DNA of 64,000 nucleotides, from positions 359,952,001 through 360,016,000 of the forward strand of contig NC_092340.1 in the NCBI RefSeq assembly GCF_046630445.1, read 5' to 3'. Position numbers and translations under genes: made by a program. The stretch is from Rutidosis leptorrhynchoides. Its lineage: Eukaryota; Streptophyta; Magnoliopsida; Asterales; Asteraceae. The notes under the pieces were generated by a model. It was not told the DNA's origin, made no database searches, and was given only the letters and a program-made list of their open reading frames with translations. Of this stretch, positions 49,538 to 61,028 are shown in pieces; within the stretch, counting starts at the first letter, position 1; each line of letters starts with the position of its first letter.

Positions 49538-50221
49538 ATGGATAGACAACCCAATATTTTAAGAGACCTACCCGGAGACATGATTGATGAAATCTTGTCT
49601 AGAGTCGGTCAGAATTCTTCGGCACAACTATTTAAGGCGAGATCAGTTTGTAAGACATTCGAAGAACGTTCCAAGAATGCCTTGGTTTATAAAAGGCTTT
49701 CGTTCGAAAGATGGGGGATATCACATTGGGAAATCCATAAGTTACGATGTGTTTACTTTGACGCATATATTGCGGGGAACCCAAATGCTATTTTACGCAA
49801 TGGGTTAAGAAATTATTTTGACTCAATATATCTGAATATTGGACTTCATGATTTAGAAAAAGCGGCTAACATGCAACATAAAGAAGCATGTCATGCTTAC
49901 GGATTAGTAATGTTCACTTCTCACCAAAGTGAGAACAAGAACATCGGGCTACAACTATTAAACAAAACGTTCCCACAAGTGACGGAGTCGGTAATTGGGG
50001 TAAGAAATGAGGTTTTTAGATTGTTACGGGACTGTTGGACATTACGTAACCCTCGTCCCTTTGACGACGTTACTACACGCTGTCTTATCAACGGCCATAA
50101 CGGTTATGTTCCACAAGACCAAGGATGGGAAGTAATCCTAGTAAAACCAGAATGCATGACTTGTTTCTGGACGTATGAATTACGTGTCTTTATTGCCTTT
50201 GCTGAACGACTTGTGTACTAG
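49538..50221 (+). CDS. F-box/Sel1-like protein carried by element E, intact
   Basis: A 227-residue protein. Residues 7-45 form an F-box: LPGDMIDEILSRV followed by SVCKTF, the part that in this class binds Skp1 in SCF ubiquitin ligases. Residues 99-142 resemble a Sel1-like helical repeat (DLEKAANMQHKEACHAYGL, then NIGLQLLNK). The C-terminus has a C-x-x-C-F-W-x-Y-E-L segment. This layout matches the small plant F-box family typified by Arabidopsis At2g35280/At1g67623-like proteins, which are host genes. It has no signal peptide or membrane segment. It lies between the acidic ORF and gag on the element's coding strand, and has a nonsense-mutated twin at 23980-24663. The family assignment is from memory of motif layout; its target and whether it is expressed are unknown. 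Confidence 0.8.
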   Translation: MDRQPNILRDLPGDMIDEILSRVGQNSSAQLFKARSVCKTFEERSKNALVYKRLSFERWGISHWEIHKLRCVYFDAYIAGNPNAILRNGLRNYFDSIYLNIGLHDLEKAANMQHKEACHAYGLVMFTSHQSENKNIGLQLLNKTFPQVTESVIGVRNEVFRLLRDCWTLRNPRPFDDVTTRCLINGHNGYVPQDQGWEVILVKPECMTCFWTYELRVFIAFAERLVY

Positions 50222-50413
50222 CTAGAATTATCTTCACAACCATCTTGTATAAAATTTATTGTGTGCTATATTTCATGCTATATGTAAAATAAGCGGTATT
50301 GTAAGTTTGTAAAATATTGTGTAAAAGTTTGAACGCGAAATATTATTATAATCAGTTTTTCATATAGAATTGTAGTAGTTGAATTGTATATTAGCTACTA
50401 AGTGTGAACTTAA

Positions 50414-50430
50414 CGGGTAGGTACTACCCG
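50414..50430 (+). promoter_or_regulatory. Internal primer-like hairpin, element E
   Basis: CGGGTAGGTACTACCCG, a perfect 7-bp stem with GTA loop, preceded by TTAA. TTAACGGGTAGGTACT (50411-50426) is repeated exactly beside the 3' LTR (55168-55183). It lies 133 bases before the Gag start. Confidence 0.65.
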
Positions 50431-50562
50431 AATTTAAACTTATAAAACGCTAATATGAAGAAAAAGCTTTTATAAATGAGTTCATATTATGCTACGAAAT
50501 ACTATTAACTACACTTAATATTCTGTATGATTAACTTGTTCCATTTGACTATTTTGAAGGAA

Positions 50563-51396
50563 ATGGCACCGACTACTCGACACACCGTGAATATGAATGA
50601 AGAGGAATTCCGTACTTATCTAGCTTCAAACATAGCCGCAGTACAGGCTGCGCTACATACCAACAATAACCTTGGATCTAGCAGTACAGGAAATCGTGTA
50701 GGATGCACCTACAAAGAATTCACTGCCTGCAAACCTTTGGAATTTGATGGAACCGAAGGACCGATCGGATTGAAACGGTGGACCGAGAAGGTCGAATCGG
50801 TGTTTGCCATAAGTAAGTGTACTGAAGAGGACAAAGTGAAGTACGCTACGCATACCTTCACAGGTTCTGCGTTAACATGGTGGAATACCTATCTAGAGCA
50901 AGTGGGACAAGACGATGCGTACGCACTACCGTGGTCAGCATTCAAGCACTTGATGAACGAGAAGTACCGTCCCAGAACCGAGGTCAATAAGCTCAAGACA
51001 GAACTTAGAGGGTTACGAACCCAAGGATTTGATATTACCACGTACGAAAGACGATTCACAGAATTGTGCCTATTGTGTCCGGGAGCATTCGAAGATGAGG
51101 AAGAGAAGATCGACGCGTTTGTGAAAGGATTGCCGGAAAGAATCCAAGAAGATATAAGTTCACACGAGCCCGCCTCCATACAACAGGCATGTAGAATGGC
51201 TCACAAACTAGTGAACCAGATTGAAGAAAGAATTAAAGAATAGACTGCTGAAGAGGCCAATGTGAAGCAAGTCAAAAGAAAGTGGGAGGAAAACGGTGAT
51301 AAGAATCACCAATACAACAACAACAGCAATTACAACAATAATCGCAACAATTATCCCAACAATCGCAACATCAATCGCAACTACAACAAACGGCCC

Positions 51397-51428
<32 letters not shown>

Positions 51429-54400
51429 CTACTACAACAATCGTCCCAACAACAATAATAACCGCAACAACAACAACAACAATCAGAAGCAGCTATGCCA
51501 AACGTGTGAAAAGTATCACTCGGGGTTCTGCACCAAATTTTGCAACAAGTGTAAAAGAAATGGTCATAGCGCGGCGAAGTGTGAGGTCTACGGACCAGGG
51601 GTTAATAGAACTAAAGGAACAAATGGTGTCGGAACGAGTAATGGTGGAGCAAGTAGTGTCGGAGCAAGTTATGCCAATGTAGTTTGTTATAAATGTGGAA
51701 AACCGGGCCACATTATTAGAAATTGCCCGAACCAGGAGAACACGAATGGACAAGGCCGCGGAAGAGTTTTCAATATTAATGCGGCAGAGGCACAGGAAGA
51801 CCCGGATCTTGTTACGGGTACGTTTCTTATTGACAATAAATCTGCTTACGTTTTATTTGATTCGGGTGCGGATAGAAGCTATATGAGTAGAGATTTTTGT
51901 GCTAAATTAAGTTGTCCATTGACGCCTTTGGATAGTAAATTTTTACTCGAATTAGCAAATGGTAAATTAATTTCAGCAGATAATATATGTCGGAATCGAG
52001 AAATTAAACTGGTTAGCGAAACATTTAAGATTGATTTGATACCAGTAGAGTTAGGGAGTTTTGATGTGATAATCGGTATGGACTGGTTGAAAGAAGTGAA
52101 AGCAGAGATCGTTTGTTACAAAAATGCAATTCGCATTATACGAGAAAAAGGAAAACCCTTAATGGTGTACGGAGAAAAGGGCAACACGAAGCTACATCTT
52201 ATTAGTAATTTGAAGGCACAAAAACTAATAAGAAAAGGTTGCTATGCTGTTCTAGCACACGTCGAGAAAGTACAAACTGAAGAAAAAAGCATCAATGATG
52301 TTCCCATTGCAAAAGAATTTCCCGATGTATTTCCGAAAGAATTACCGGGATTACCCCCACATTGATCCGTTGAATTTCAAATAGATCTTGTACCAGGAGC
52401 TGCACCAATAGCTCGTGCTCCTTACAGACTCGCACCCAGCGAGATAAAAGAACTGCAAAGCCAATTACAATAATTTTTAGAGCGTGGTTTTATTCGACCA
52501 AGCACATCACCGTGGGGAGCTCCTGTTTTGTTTGTCAAGAAGAAAGATGGTACATTCAGGTTGTGTATCGACTACCGAGAGTTAAACAAACTTACCATCA
52601 AGAACCACTACCCACTACCGAGAATCGACGACTTATTTGATCAACTACAAGGCTCGTCTGTTTATTCAAAGATTGACTTACGTTCCGGGTATCATCAAAT
52701 GCGGGTGAAAGAAGATGATATTCCAAAGACTGCTTTCAGAACACGTTACCGTCATTACGAGTTTATGGTCATGCCGTTTGGTTTAACTAATGCACCAGCT
52801 GTGTTCATGGACCTTATGAACCGAGTGTGTGGACCATACCTTGACAAGTTTGTCATTGTTTTCATTGATGACATACTTATTTACTCAAAGAATGACCAAG
52901 AACACGGTGAACATTTGAGAAAGGTGTTAGAAGTATTGAGGAAGGAAGAATTGTACGCTAAGTTTTCAAAGTGTGCATTTTGGTTGGAAGAAGTTCAATT
53001 CCTCGGTCACATAGTGAACAAAGAAGGTATTAAGGTGGATCCGGCAAAGATAGAAACTGTTGAAAAGTGGGAAACCCCGAAAACTCCAAAACACATACGC
53101 CAGTTTTTAGGACTAGCTGGTTCCTACAGAAGGTTCATCCAAGACTTTTCCAGAATAGCAAAACCCTTGACTGCATTAACGCATAAAGGGAAGAAATTTG
53201 AATGGAATGATGAACAAGAGAAAGCGTTTCAGTTATTGAAGAAAAAGCTAACTACGGCACCTATATTGTCATTGCCTGAAGGGAATGATGATTTTGTGAT
53301 TTATTTTGACGCATCAAAGCAAGGTCTCGGTTGTGTATTAATGCAACGAACGAAGGTGATTGCTTATGCGTCTAGACAATTGAAGATTCACGAACAAAAT
53401 TATACGACGCATGATTTGGAATTAGGCGCGGTTGTTTTTGCATTAAAGACTTGGAGGCACTACTTATATGGGGTCAAAAGTAATATATATACCGACCATA
53501 AAAGTCTTCAACACATATTTAATCAGAAACAACTGAATATGAGGCAGCGTAGGTGGATTGAATTGTTGAATGATTACGACTTTGAGATTCGTTACCACCC
53601 GGGGAAGGCAAATGTGGTAGCCGATGCCTTGAGCAGGAAGGACAGAGAACCCATTCGAGTAAAATCTATGAATATAATGATTCATAATAACCTTACTACT
53701 CAAATAAAGGAGGCGCAACAAGGAGTTTTAAAAGAGGGAAATTTAAAGGATGAAATACCCAAAGGATCGGAGAAGCATCTTAATATTCGGGAAGACGGAA
53801 CCCGGTATAGGGATGAAAGGATTTGGGTACCAAAATTTGGAGATATGAGAGAAATGGTACTTAGAGAAGCTCATAAAACCAGATACTCAATACATCCTGG
53901 AACGGGGAAGATGTACAAGGATCTCAAGAAACATTTTTGGTGGCCGGGTATGAAAGCCGATGTTGCTAAATATGTAGGAGAATGTTTGACGTGTTCTAAG
54001 GTCAAAGCTGAGCATCAGAAACCATCAGGTCTACTTCAACAACCCGAAATCCCGGAATGGAAATGGGAAAACATTACCATGGATTTCATCACTAAATTGC
54101 CAAGGACTGCAAGTGGTTTTGATACTATTTGGGTAATAGTTGATCGTCTCACCAAATCAGCACACTTCCTGCCAATAAGATAAGATGACAAGATGGAGAA
54201 GTTAGCACGACTGTATTTGAAGGAAGTCGTCTCCAGACATGGAATACCAATCTCTATTATCTCTGATAGGGATGGCAGATTTATTTCAAGATTCTGGCAG
54301 ACATTACAGCAAGCATTAGGAACTCGTCTAGACATGAGTACTGCCTATCATCCACAAACTGATGGGCAGAGCGAAAGGACGATACAAACGCTTGAAGACA

Positions 54401-55146
54401 TGCTACGAGCATGTGTTATTGATTTCGGAAACAGTTGGGATCGACATCTACCGTTAGCAGAATTTTCCTACAACAACAGCTACCATTCAAGCATTGAGAT
54501 GGCGCCGTTTGAAGCACTTTATGGTAGAAAGTGCAGGTCTCCGATTTGTTGGAGTGAAGTGGGGGATAGACAGATTACGGGTCCGGAGATTATACAAGAA
54601 ACTACTGAGAAGATCATCCAAATTCAACAACGGTTGAAAACCGCCCAACGTCGACAAAAGAGCTACGCTGACATTAAAAGAAAAGATATAGAATTTGAAA
54701 TTGGAGAAATAGTCATGCTTAAAGTTTCACCTTGGAAAGGCGTTGTTCGATTTGGTAAACGAGGGAAATTAAATCCAAGGTATATTGGACCATTCAAGAT
54801 TATTGATCGTGTCGGACCAGTAGCTTACCGACTTGAGTTACCTCAACAACTCGCGGCTGTACATAACACTTTCCACGTCTCGAATTTGAATAAATGTTTT
54901 GCTAAAGAAGATCTCACTATTCCATTAGATGAAATCCAAATCAACGAAAAACTCCAATTCATCGAAGAACCCGTCGAAATAATGGATCGTGAGGTTAAAA
55001 GACTTAAGCAAAACAAGATACCAATTGTTAAGGTTCGATGGAATGCTCGTAGAGGACCCGAGTTCACCTGGGAGCGTGAAGATCAGATGAAGAAGAAATA
55101 CCCGCATCTATTTCCAGAAGATTCGTCAACACCTTCAACAGCTTAA
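50563..55146 (+). pseudogene. Gag-pol polyprotein of element E (four nonsense codons)
   Basis: One frame of 1528 codons from ATG 50563 (MAPTT). Approximate positions: Gag 1-225; Asn-rich linker from AAC repeats 245-310; zinc knuckles [14 protein letters not shown] (327-340) and CYKCGKPGHIIRNC (375-388). Protease has the active Asp at 433 (FDSGAD), RT has FIDD at 767-770 and RNase H has its DASKQ Asp at 916. The integrase zinc finger includes His1111, Cys1141 and Cys1144, with the catalytic triad at Asp1174, Asp1235 and Glu1271 (35 residues between the last two). The chromodomain is at about 1468-1510. Stops at 51241-51243 (TAG), 52363-52365 (TGA), 52471-52473 (TAA) and 54181-54183 (TAA) break it; there is no frameshift. 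All catalytic residues listed are present, so decay is recent. Confidence 0.94.
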
Positions 55147-55181
55147 AATTTCGGGACGAAATTTATTTAACGGGTAGGTAC
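55146..55181 (+). promoter_or_regulatory. Plus-strand primer region of element E
   Basis: AAATTTCGGGACGAAATTT at 55146-55164, then ATTTAACGGGTAGGTAC to the LTR start. Confidence 0.75.
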
Positions 55182-58100
55182 TGTAGTGACCCGAACTTTT
55201 CCATGTTTATATATATTAATTGAGATTGATATTTACATGATTAAATGTTTCCAACATGTTAAGCAATCAAACTTGTTAAGACTTGATTAATTGAAATATG
55301 TTTCATATAGACAATTGACCACCCAAGTTGACCGGTGATTCACGAACGTTAAAACTTGTAAAAACTATATGATGACATATATATGGATATATATATAGTA
55401 AACATGATACTATGATAAGTAAACATATCATTAAGTATATTAACAATGAACTACATATGTAAAAACAAGACTACTAGCTTAATGATTTTTAAACGAGACA
55501 TATATGTAACGATTATCGTTGTAAAGACATTTAATGTATATATATCATATTAAGAGATATTCATACATGATAATATAATAATTTAAAATCTCATTTGATA
55601 TTATAGACATTGGGTTAACAACATTTAACAAGATCGTTAACCTAAAGGTTTCAAAACAATACTTACATGTAACGACTAACGATGACTTAACGACTCAGTT
55701 AAAATGTATATACATGTAGTGTTTTAATATGTATTTATACACTTTTGAAAGACTTCAATACACTTATCAAAATACTTCTACTTAACAAAAATTCTTACAA
55801 TTACATCCTCGTTCAGTTTCATCAACAATTCTACTCGTATGCACCCGTATTCGTACTCGTACAATACACAGCTTTTAGATGTATGTACTATTGGTATATA
55901 CACTCCAATTATTAGCTCTTAGCAGCCCATGTGAGTTACCTAACACATGTGGGAACCATCATTTGGCAACTAGCATGAAATATCTCATAAAATTACAAAA
56001 ATATGAGTAATCATTCATGACTTATTTACATGAAAACAAAATTACATATCCTTTATATCTAATCCATACACCAATGACCAAAAACACCTATAAACACTTT
56101 CATTCTTCAATTTTCTTCATCTAATTGATCTCTCTCAAGTTCTATCTTCAAACTCTAAGTGTTCTTCATAAATTCCAAAAGTTCTAGTTTCATAAAATCA
56201 AGAATACTTTCAAGTTTGCTAGCTCACTTCCAATCTTGTAAGGTGATCATCCAACCTCAAGAAATCTTTGTTTCTTACAGTAGGTTATCATTCTAATGCA
56301 AGGTAATAATCATATTCAAACTTTGGTTCAATTTCTATAACTATAACAATCTTATTTCAAGTGATGATCTTACTTGAACTTGTTTTCGTGTCATGATTCT
56401 GCTTCAAGAACTTCGAGCCATCCAAGGATCCGTTGAAGCTAGATCCATTTTTTTCTTTTCCAGTAGGTTTATCCAAGGAACTTAAGGTAGTAATGATGTT
56501 CGTAGCATCATTTGATTCATACATATAAAGCTATCTTATTCGAAGGTTTAAACATGTAATCACTAGAACATAGTTTAGTTAATTCTAAACTTGTTCGCAA
56601 ACAAAAGTTAATCCTTCTAACTTGACTTTTAAAATCAAATAAACACATGTTCTATATCTATATGATATGCTAACTTAATGATTTAAAACCTGGAAACACG
56701 AAAAACACCGTAAAACCGGATTTACGCCGTCGTAGTAACACCGCGGGCTGTTTTGGGTTAGTTAATTAAAAACTATGATAAACTTTGATTTAAAAGTTGT
56801 TATTCTGAGAAAATGATTTTTATTATGAACATGAAACTAAATCCAAAAATTATGGTTAAACTCAAAGTGGAAGTATGTTTTCTAAAATAGTCATCTAGAC
56901 GTCGTTCTTTCGACTGAAATGACTACCTTTACAAAAACGACTTGTAACTTACTTTTCCGACTATAAACCTATACTTTTTATGTTTAGATTCATAAAATAG
57001 AGTTCAATATGAAACCATAACAATTTGATTCACTCAAAACGGATTTAAAATGAAGAAGTTATGGGTAAAACAAGATTGGATAATTTTTCTCATTTTAGCT
57101 ACGTGAAAATTGGTAACAAATCTATTCCAACCATAACTTAATCAACTTGTATTGTATATTATGTAATCTTGAGATACCATAGACACGTATACAATGTTTC
57201 GACCTATCATGTCGACACATCTATATATATTTCGGAACAATCATAGACACTCTATATGTGAATGTTGGAGTTAGCTATACAGGGTTGAGGTTGATTCCAA
57301 AATATATATAGTTTGAGTTGTGATCAATACTGAGATACGTATACACTGGGTCGTGGATTGATTCAAGATAATATTTATCGATTTATTTCTGTACATCTAA
57401 CTGTGGACAACTAGTTGTAGGTTACTAACGAGGACAGCTGACTTAATAAACTTAAAACATCAAAATATATTAAAAGTGTTGTAAATATATTTTGAACATA
57501 CTTTGATATATATGTATATATTGTTATAGGTTCGTGAATCAACCAGTGGCCAAGTCTTACTTCCCGACGAAGTAAAAATCTGTGAAAGTGAGTTATAGTC
57601 CCACTTTTAAAATCTAATATTTTGGGATGAGAATACATGCAGGTTTTATAAATGATTTACAAAATAGACACAAGTACGTGAAACTACATTCTATGGTTGA
57701 ATTATCGAAATCGAATATGCCCCTTTTTATTAAGTCTGGTAATCTAAGAATTAGGGAACAGACACCCTAATTGACGCGAATCCTAAAGATAGATCTATTG
57801 GGCCTAACAAACCCCATCCAAAGTACCGGATGCTTTAGTACTTCGAAATTTATATCATATCCGAAGGGTGTCCCGGAATGATGGGGATATTCTTATATAT
57901 GCATCTTGTTAATGTCGGTTACCAGGTGTTCACCATATGAATGATTTTTATCTCTATGTATGGGATGTGTATTGAAATATGAAATCTTGTGGTCTATTAT
58001 TATGATTTGATATATATAGGTTAAACCTATAACTCACCAACATTTTTGTTGACGTTTTAAGCATGTTTATTCTCAGGTGATTATTAAGAGCTTCCGATGT

Positions 58101-58419
58101 CGCATACTTAAATAAGGACGAGATTTGGAGTCCATGCTTGTATGATATTGTGTAAAAACTGCATTCAAGAAACTTATTTTGTTGTAACATATTTGTATTG
58201 TAAACCATTATGTAATGGTCGTGTGTAAACATGATATTTTAGATTATCATTATTTGATAATCTACGTAAAGCTTTTTAAACCTTTATTGATGAAATAAAG
58301 GTTATGGTTTGTTTTAAAATGAATGCAGTCTTTGAAAAACGTCTCATATAGAGGTCAAAACCTCGCAACGAAATCAATTAATATGGAACGTTTTTAATCA
58401 ATAAGAACGGGACATTTCA
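55182..58419 (+). repeat. 3' LTR of element E, complete
   Basis: 3238 bp, TGTAGTGACCC...GGGACATTTCA. It differs from 45356-48601 by scattered substitutions and TA-run length, and retains the terminal bases deleted from the 5' copy. Frames inside (57411-57638, 57954-58232) recur in all LTRs of the family. Confidence 0.93.
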
Positions 58420-58424
58420 ATTTC

Positions 58425-58781
58425 AACCGTGATTTGGGTGCTTTTTGAGTTTTGCACGAAATTGAAAAGAACAAGAGATAGATAGAAGACCGAAGTAGAG
58501 ATTCGGTATTGATGGGGTTAGGAAGATTTGATGGGTGGTAGAGCAGAAGCGACACAAAGGCGGCCGATTAGGTTTGGATCAAACCCTCTGATACCATGTT
58601 AGAATGTTATAATTCACCCATGATTCTTATTGATCAAAGAGGTCAAATATATAGTACATGATCTGATCCCATATCCCTTGATTTTAGGGATCCTACATTT
58701 AATATGAGATATGGATAGATATGCCTACATTTAATGCTATATATTAAATAGGATATTGTCTACGTCTAATATCCTTTAACA
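58425..58781 (-). mobile_element. Small copia-type LTR with primer site and leader (remnant)
   Basis: On the minus strand, a 185-bp LTR-like segment (58597-58781) starts TGTTAAAGGATATTAG and ends ATTCTAACA. It is followed at once by TGGTATCAGAG (58586-58596), the initiator Met primer site in the arrangement typical of Ty1/copia and TRIM elements. A leader-like sequence continues to 58425 and, beyond element E, probably to about 45300. No gag-pol and no second LTR were found, so it is a truncated copy. The LTR boundaries are inferred from the TG..CA-type ends. Confidence 0.5.
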
Positions 58782-58918
58782 GAACTTACAACCTTAAAGT
58801 TGATGAGTTTCTTTGATACTATGATATCTCATTACAGTGTTGTTGCAATGTTTCATAAACCATAACACATGTTAAAGTTCAGTTAATTATTAAGTCATGA
58901 AATTATTATGCGTTCATA

Positions 58919-59160
58919 TATTTTTTTTTTTAACAGCGAGATTGGAGTCACGGTGGACCACCAAAGGAGTTTTCACCACCCGATCATATCGGTTCCACAA
59001 TTGCTAAAGGACAGACTCAAACAACAATATCTCTAGAGGATTTCTTAATCAACTCCAAAGAAAATTTCATTTTGAAATCCTCAGGAAAGACTCGAACTCG
59101 AGACCTCACGAACAGCCACAAGGGCGATAACTACTCAGTTAAATGGAGATGGTTGCGTGC
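58919..59160 (-). mobile_element. tRNA-derived SINE, about 240 bp
   Basis: Read on the minus strand, a tRNA-like head has ACTGAGTAGTTA (box A-like) and GAGTTCGAGTC (box B, 59089-59099). A unique body follows, ending CTCGCTGTT and then an A-tail of 11 (T-run 58921-58931 on the plus strand). The flanks show a target duplication, ATGCGTTCATA at 58908-58918 and ATGCGTTATA at 59161-59170, equal apart from one inserted base. Head, tail and duplication together make this a full-length insertion. Confidence 0.8.
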
Positions 59161-59266
59161 ATGCGTTATAATTAATAATTGTTAATGAATAAATTTTTAT
59201 TAAATTATTTGCTATATGAGTTGAAAACGTTTGATTTTATTAAGCTTTTGATGATGAACAATTATA

Positions 59267-59495
59267 GTTTTTGGGATTGCGTAAAGAGGTGTTCGGGACT
59301 ACATTTTTAAAACAGACTACGTTTTTCTAATTTCTAAAATGACATTTTGAATCGATGTGTTTTAGCCTACGATTTTTAATTCATCATTTACTCCAAGGAG
59401 TGTATAATTACTTTTGCACCAAATACTTCTTTCTGATTATTTGTATTAAAAAAAACAAATGAGATAATCTATACAAAACGGCAATCCCAAACACC
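59267..59495. mobile_element. MITE-like element with TTTGGGATTGC ends
   Basis: Left end GTTTTTGGGATTGCG (59267-59281) and right end CGGCAATCCCAAACAC (59480-59495) are inverted repeats sharing TTTGGGATTGC. The 229-bp body is A+T-rich and non-coding. I could not fix the target duplication, so the superfamily is left open. Confidence 0.45.
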
Positions 59496-59765
59496 ATAAG
59501 ATTGGAGATATCGCATCATTTGGGGCACACCCACCGTCAGTTGGCAAGACAAACGCCCCACAAACGCCTGTAGTGAGACGTTTGTGGGCAATTTAGGGTT
59601 GGACATTGGTATTTTTCAAACGCCAAAAATTGAAATAAGTGCGGTGAGTTGGCAAAGAATGATTGGTTGGCACAATGTTACCGTTTAAAAGAGGAGCGTG
59701 GGCTACGCTGGTGACCATTTGGATAAACAAAAAATAGAAAAAATTAATTCATTCATTTTTCAACT

Positions 59766-59810
<45 letters not shown>

Positions 59811-59879
59811 TCAAGAACACATACAAACTTAACCCATTTTATCCCTTTAAATAAATCATCGATTCAATTGTTATTTCAA
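59496..59879. other. Intergenic, with (TA)n at 59770-59808
   Basis: Contains GGGGCACACCCACCG and two GTTTGTGGGC/CGCCCCACAAAC-type inverted motifs (59550-59590) that may be a transposon end. It is followed by a 39-bp (TA)n tract. No reading frame of note. Confidence 0.4.
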
Positions 59880-60180
59880 TTGACGTATATTACGAGGGTG
59901 AATTTCATGATCACTTTAAGTCCTACGCTAATAGGATGAAAAAATCGTTTGCTGATATTGATGTTCGTGAGTTTGATTACCGAAGTTGTTTGCATTTTTT
60001 AAAGAAAATATACCTTTCGATCACACAGATGTTTTGTATTTCGAAGAAGACACTATTGAACGGGGGAGGCCCGGATGGGGAGCAACCCGATCAACCGCTC
60101 GGGGCACAAGGTTTTCAGAGGCCCAATCTTTTTTATGTATAAAGACACAATCAGAGATTTGAGAAATATGAGAACTAGGA
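59880..60180 (+). pseudogene. Broken ORF, possibly the N-terminal part of a transposase
   Basis: Open from about 59880: YYEGEFHDHFKSYANRMKKS, then ADIDVREFDYRSC. Near 60000 a T-run (TTTTTTAAAG) shifts the frame; the plus-one frame continues ENIPFDHTDVLYFEEDTIER and GRPGWGATRS before stops from about 60160. The ATG at 59936 opens a frame that misreads the second half. The charged, aromatic pattern reminds me of N-terminal regions of plant Mutator-type transposases, but I cannot confirm this. The upstream motifs at 59520-59590 could belong to the same transposon. Confidence 0.35.
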
Positions 60181-61028
60181 AAACACAATTGAAGCAGCGA
60201 AAGCGAAATACTATAGGCCTAAAAAACAACAATTAAAGACTCCAGAAAAAAAAAAGTGAAAGTCCAAAGCATTCTAGCAAGGTCCAAATGTCCTTTTTTA
60301 AATAACTTATATTATTCGTTGAGGTCTAAAAAACTTTTTTGAGTAGCACATATTATCGTTAGGGTTCCAGGTACTTAACCGATATGCTATTAAAGCCGAC
60401 TTTCTTATGTGTAATATAGGATGATATATAATATAACGAGTCATATACGATCTCAATTCTTTTTGTATCTTTTATATACATAATTAAAATGAAAGTTCTA
60501 AACGTGATTACCAGAACTGAATCAAGATTCATTTAGTTAATTTTTCGAAGACAATATTAGTTCAATTATTTATTTCAGATATTAATGGTCGAATGGAATT
60601 GATTTTACGCTTACCATTTTAGCTTAGCAACTATTCCGTATCAGATTTCTATGGTAATATGAACTTTATGGGCATCTACAAAAAGGAAACGAATATAATA
60701 ATATAATAATTAATATTAATTTAATATTAATATAATAATAATAACTAGACTTAAAAAAAAAAGATATACCAAAAAATCCCTCCATAGTCCATATCTTTAG
60801 TTACTGATAATGATTCTACCAAGTACAAAAACATTTTTATATAAGGTTAAAATTAATCATCACCTAGCAAATAAACAAAAGCAGAATTAGTTCAGAACAC
60901 TAGTTCCAACTGCATAATCCACATTCTATTCCACCTACATTTTAAAATCAGCCATTAAATTAACAAGCTACAAGTTCAGGTAATTTTCACCCAAATGGGT
61001 AAAAAAAACACCATCAGTACTCGAATCA
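60181..61028. other. Intergenic/3' flank of the DnaJ-type gene
   Basis: A+T-rich with AAT-type runs at 60690-60740; no gene seen. The part adjoining 61028 is probably the 3' untranslated region of the minus-strand gene, but no clear polyadenylation signal stands out. Confidence 0.5.

Larger units (their letters stand above)
45356..58419 (+). mobile_element. Element E, second F-box-carrying gypsy chromovirus
   Basis: 13.06 kb on the plus strand with target duplication ATTTC (45351-45355 and 58420-58424). Order: 5' LTR, acidic ORF, F-box ORF, hairpin, gag-pol, palindrome, 3' LTR. It is the same family and organisation as element C, with high similarity throughout. A deletion removed the last bases of the 5' LTR and the entire primer binding site. 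Four nonsense codons lie in gag-pol, while both extra ORFs are intact. Because the deletion removes the primer site, it must have arisen at or after insertion. Confidence 0.93.

Noticed and set aside
51241-51243. Programmed readthrough of the Gag stop in element E
   Set aside because: Element C has Gln at this codon and its own stop elsewhere; stops are not at shared positions, so they are decay, not regulation.
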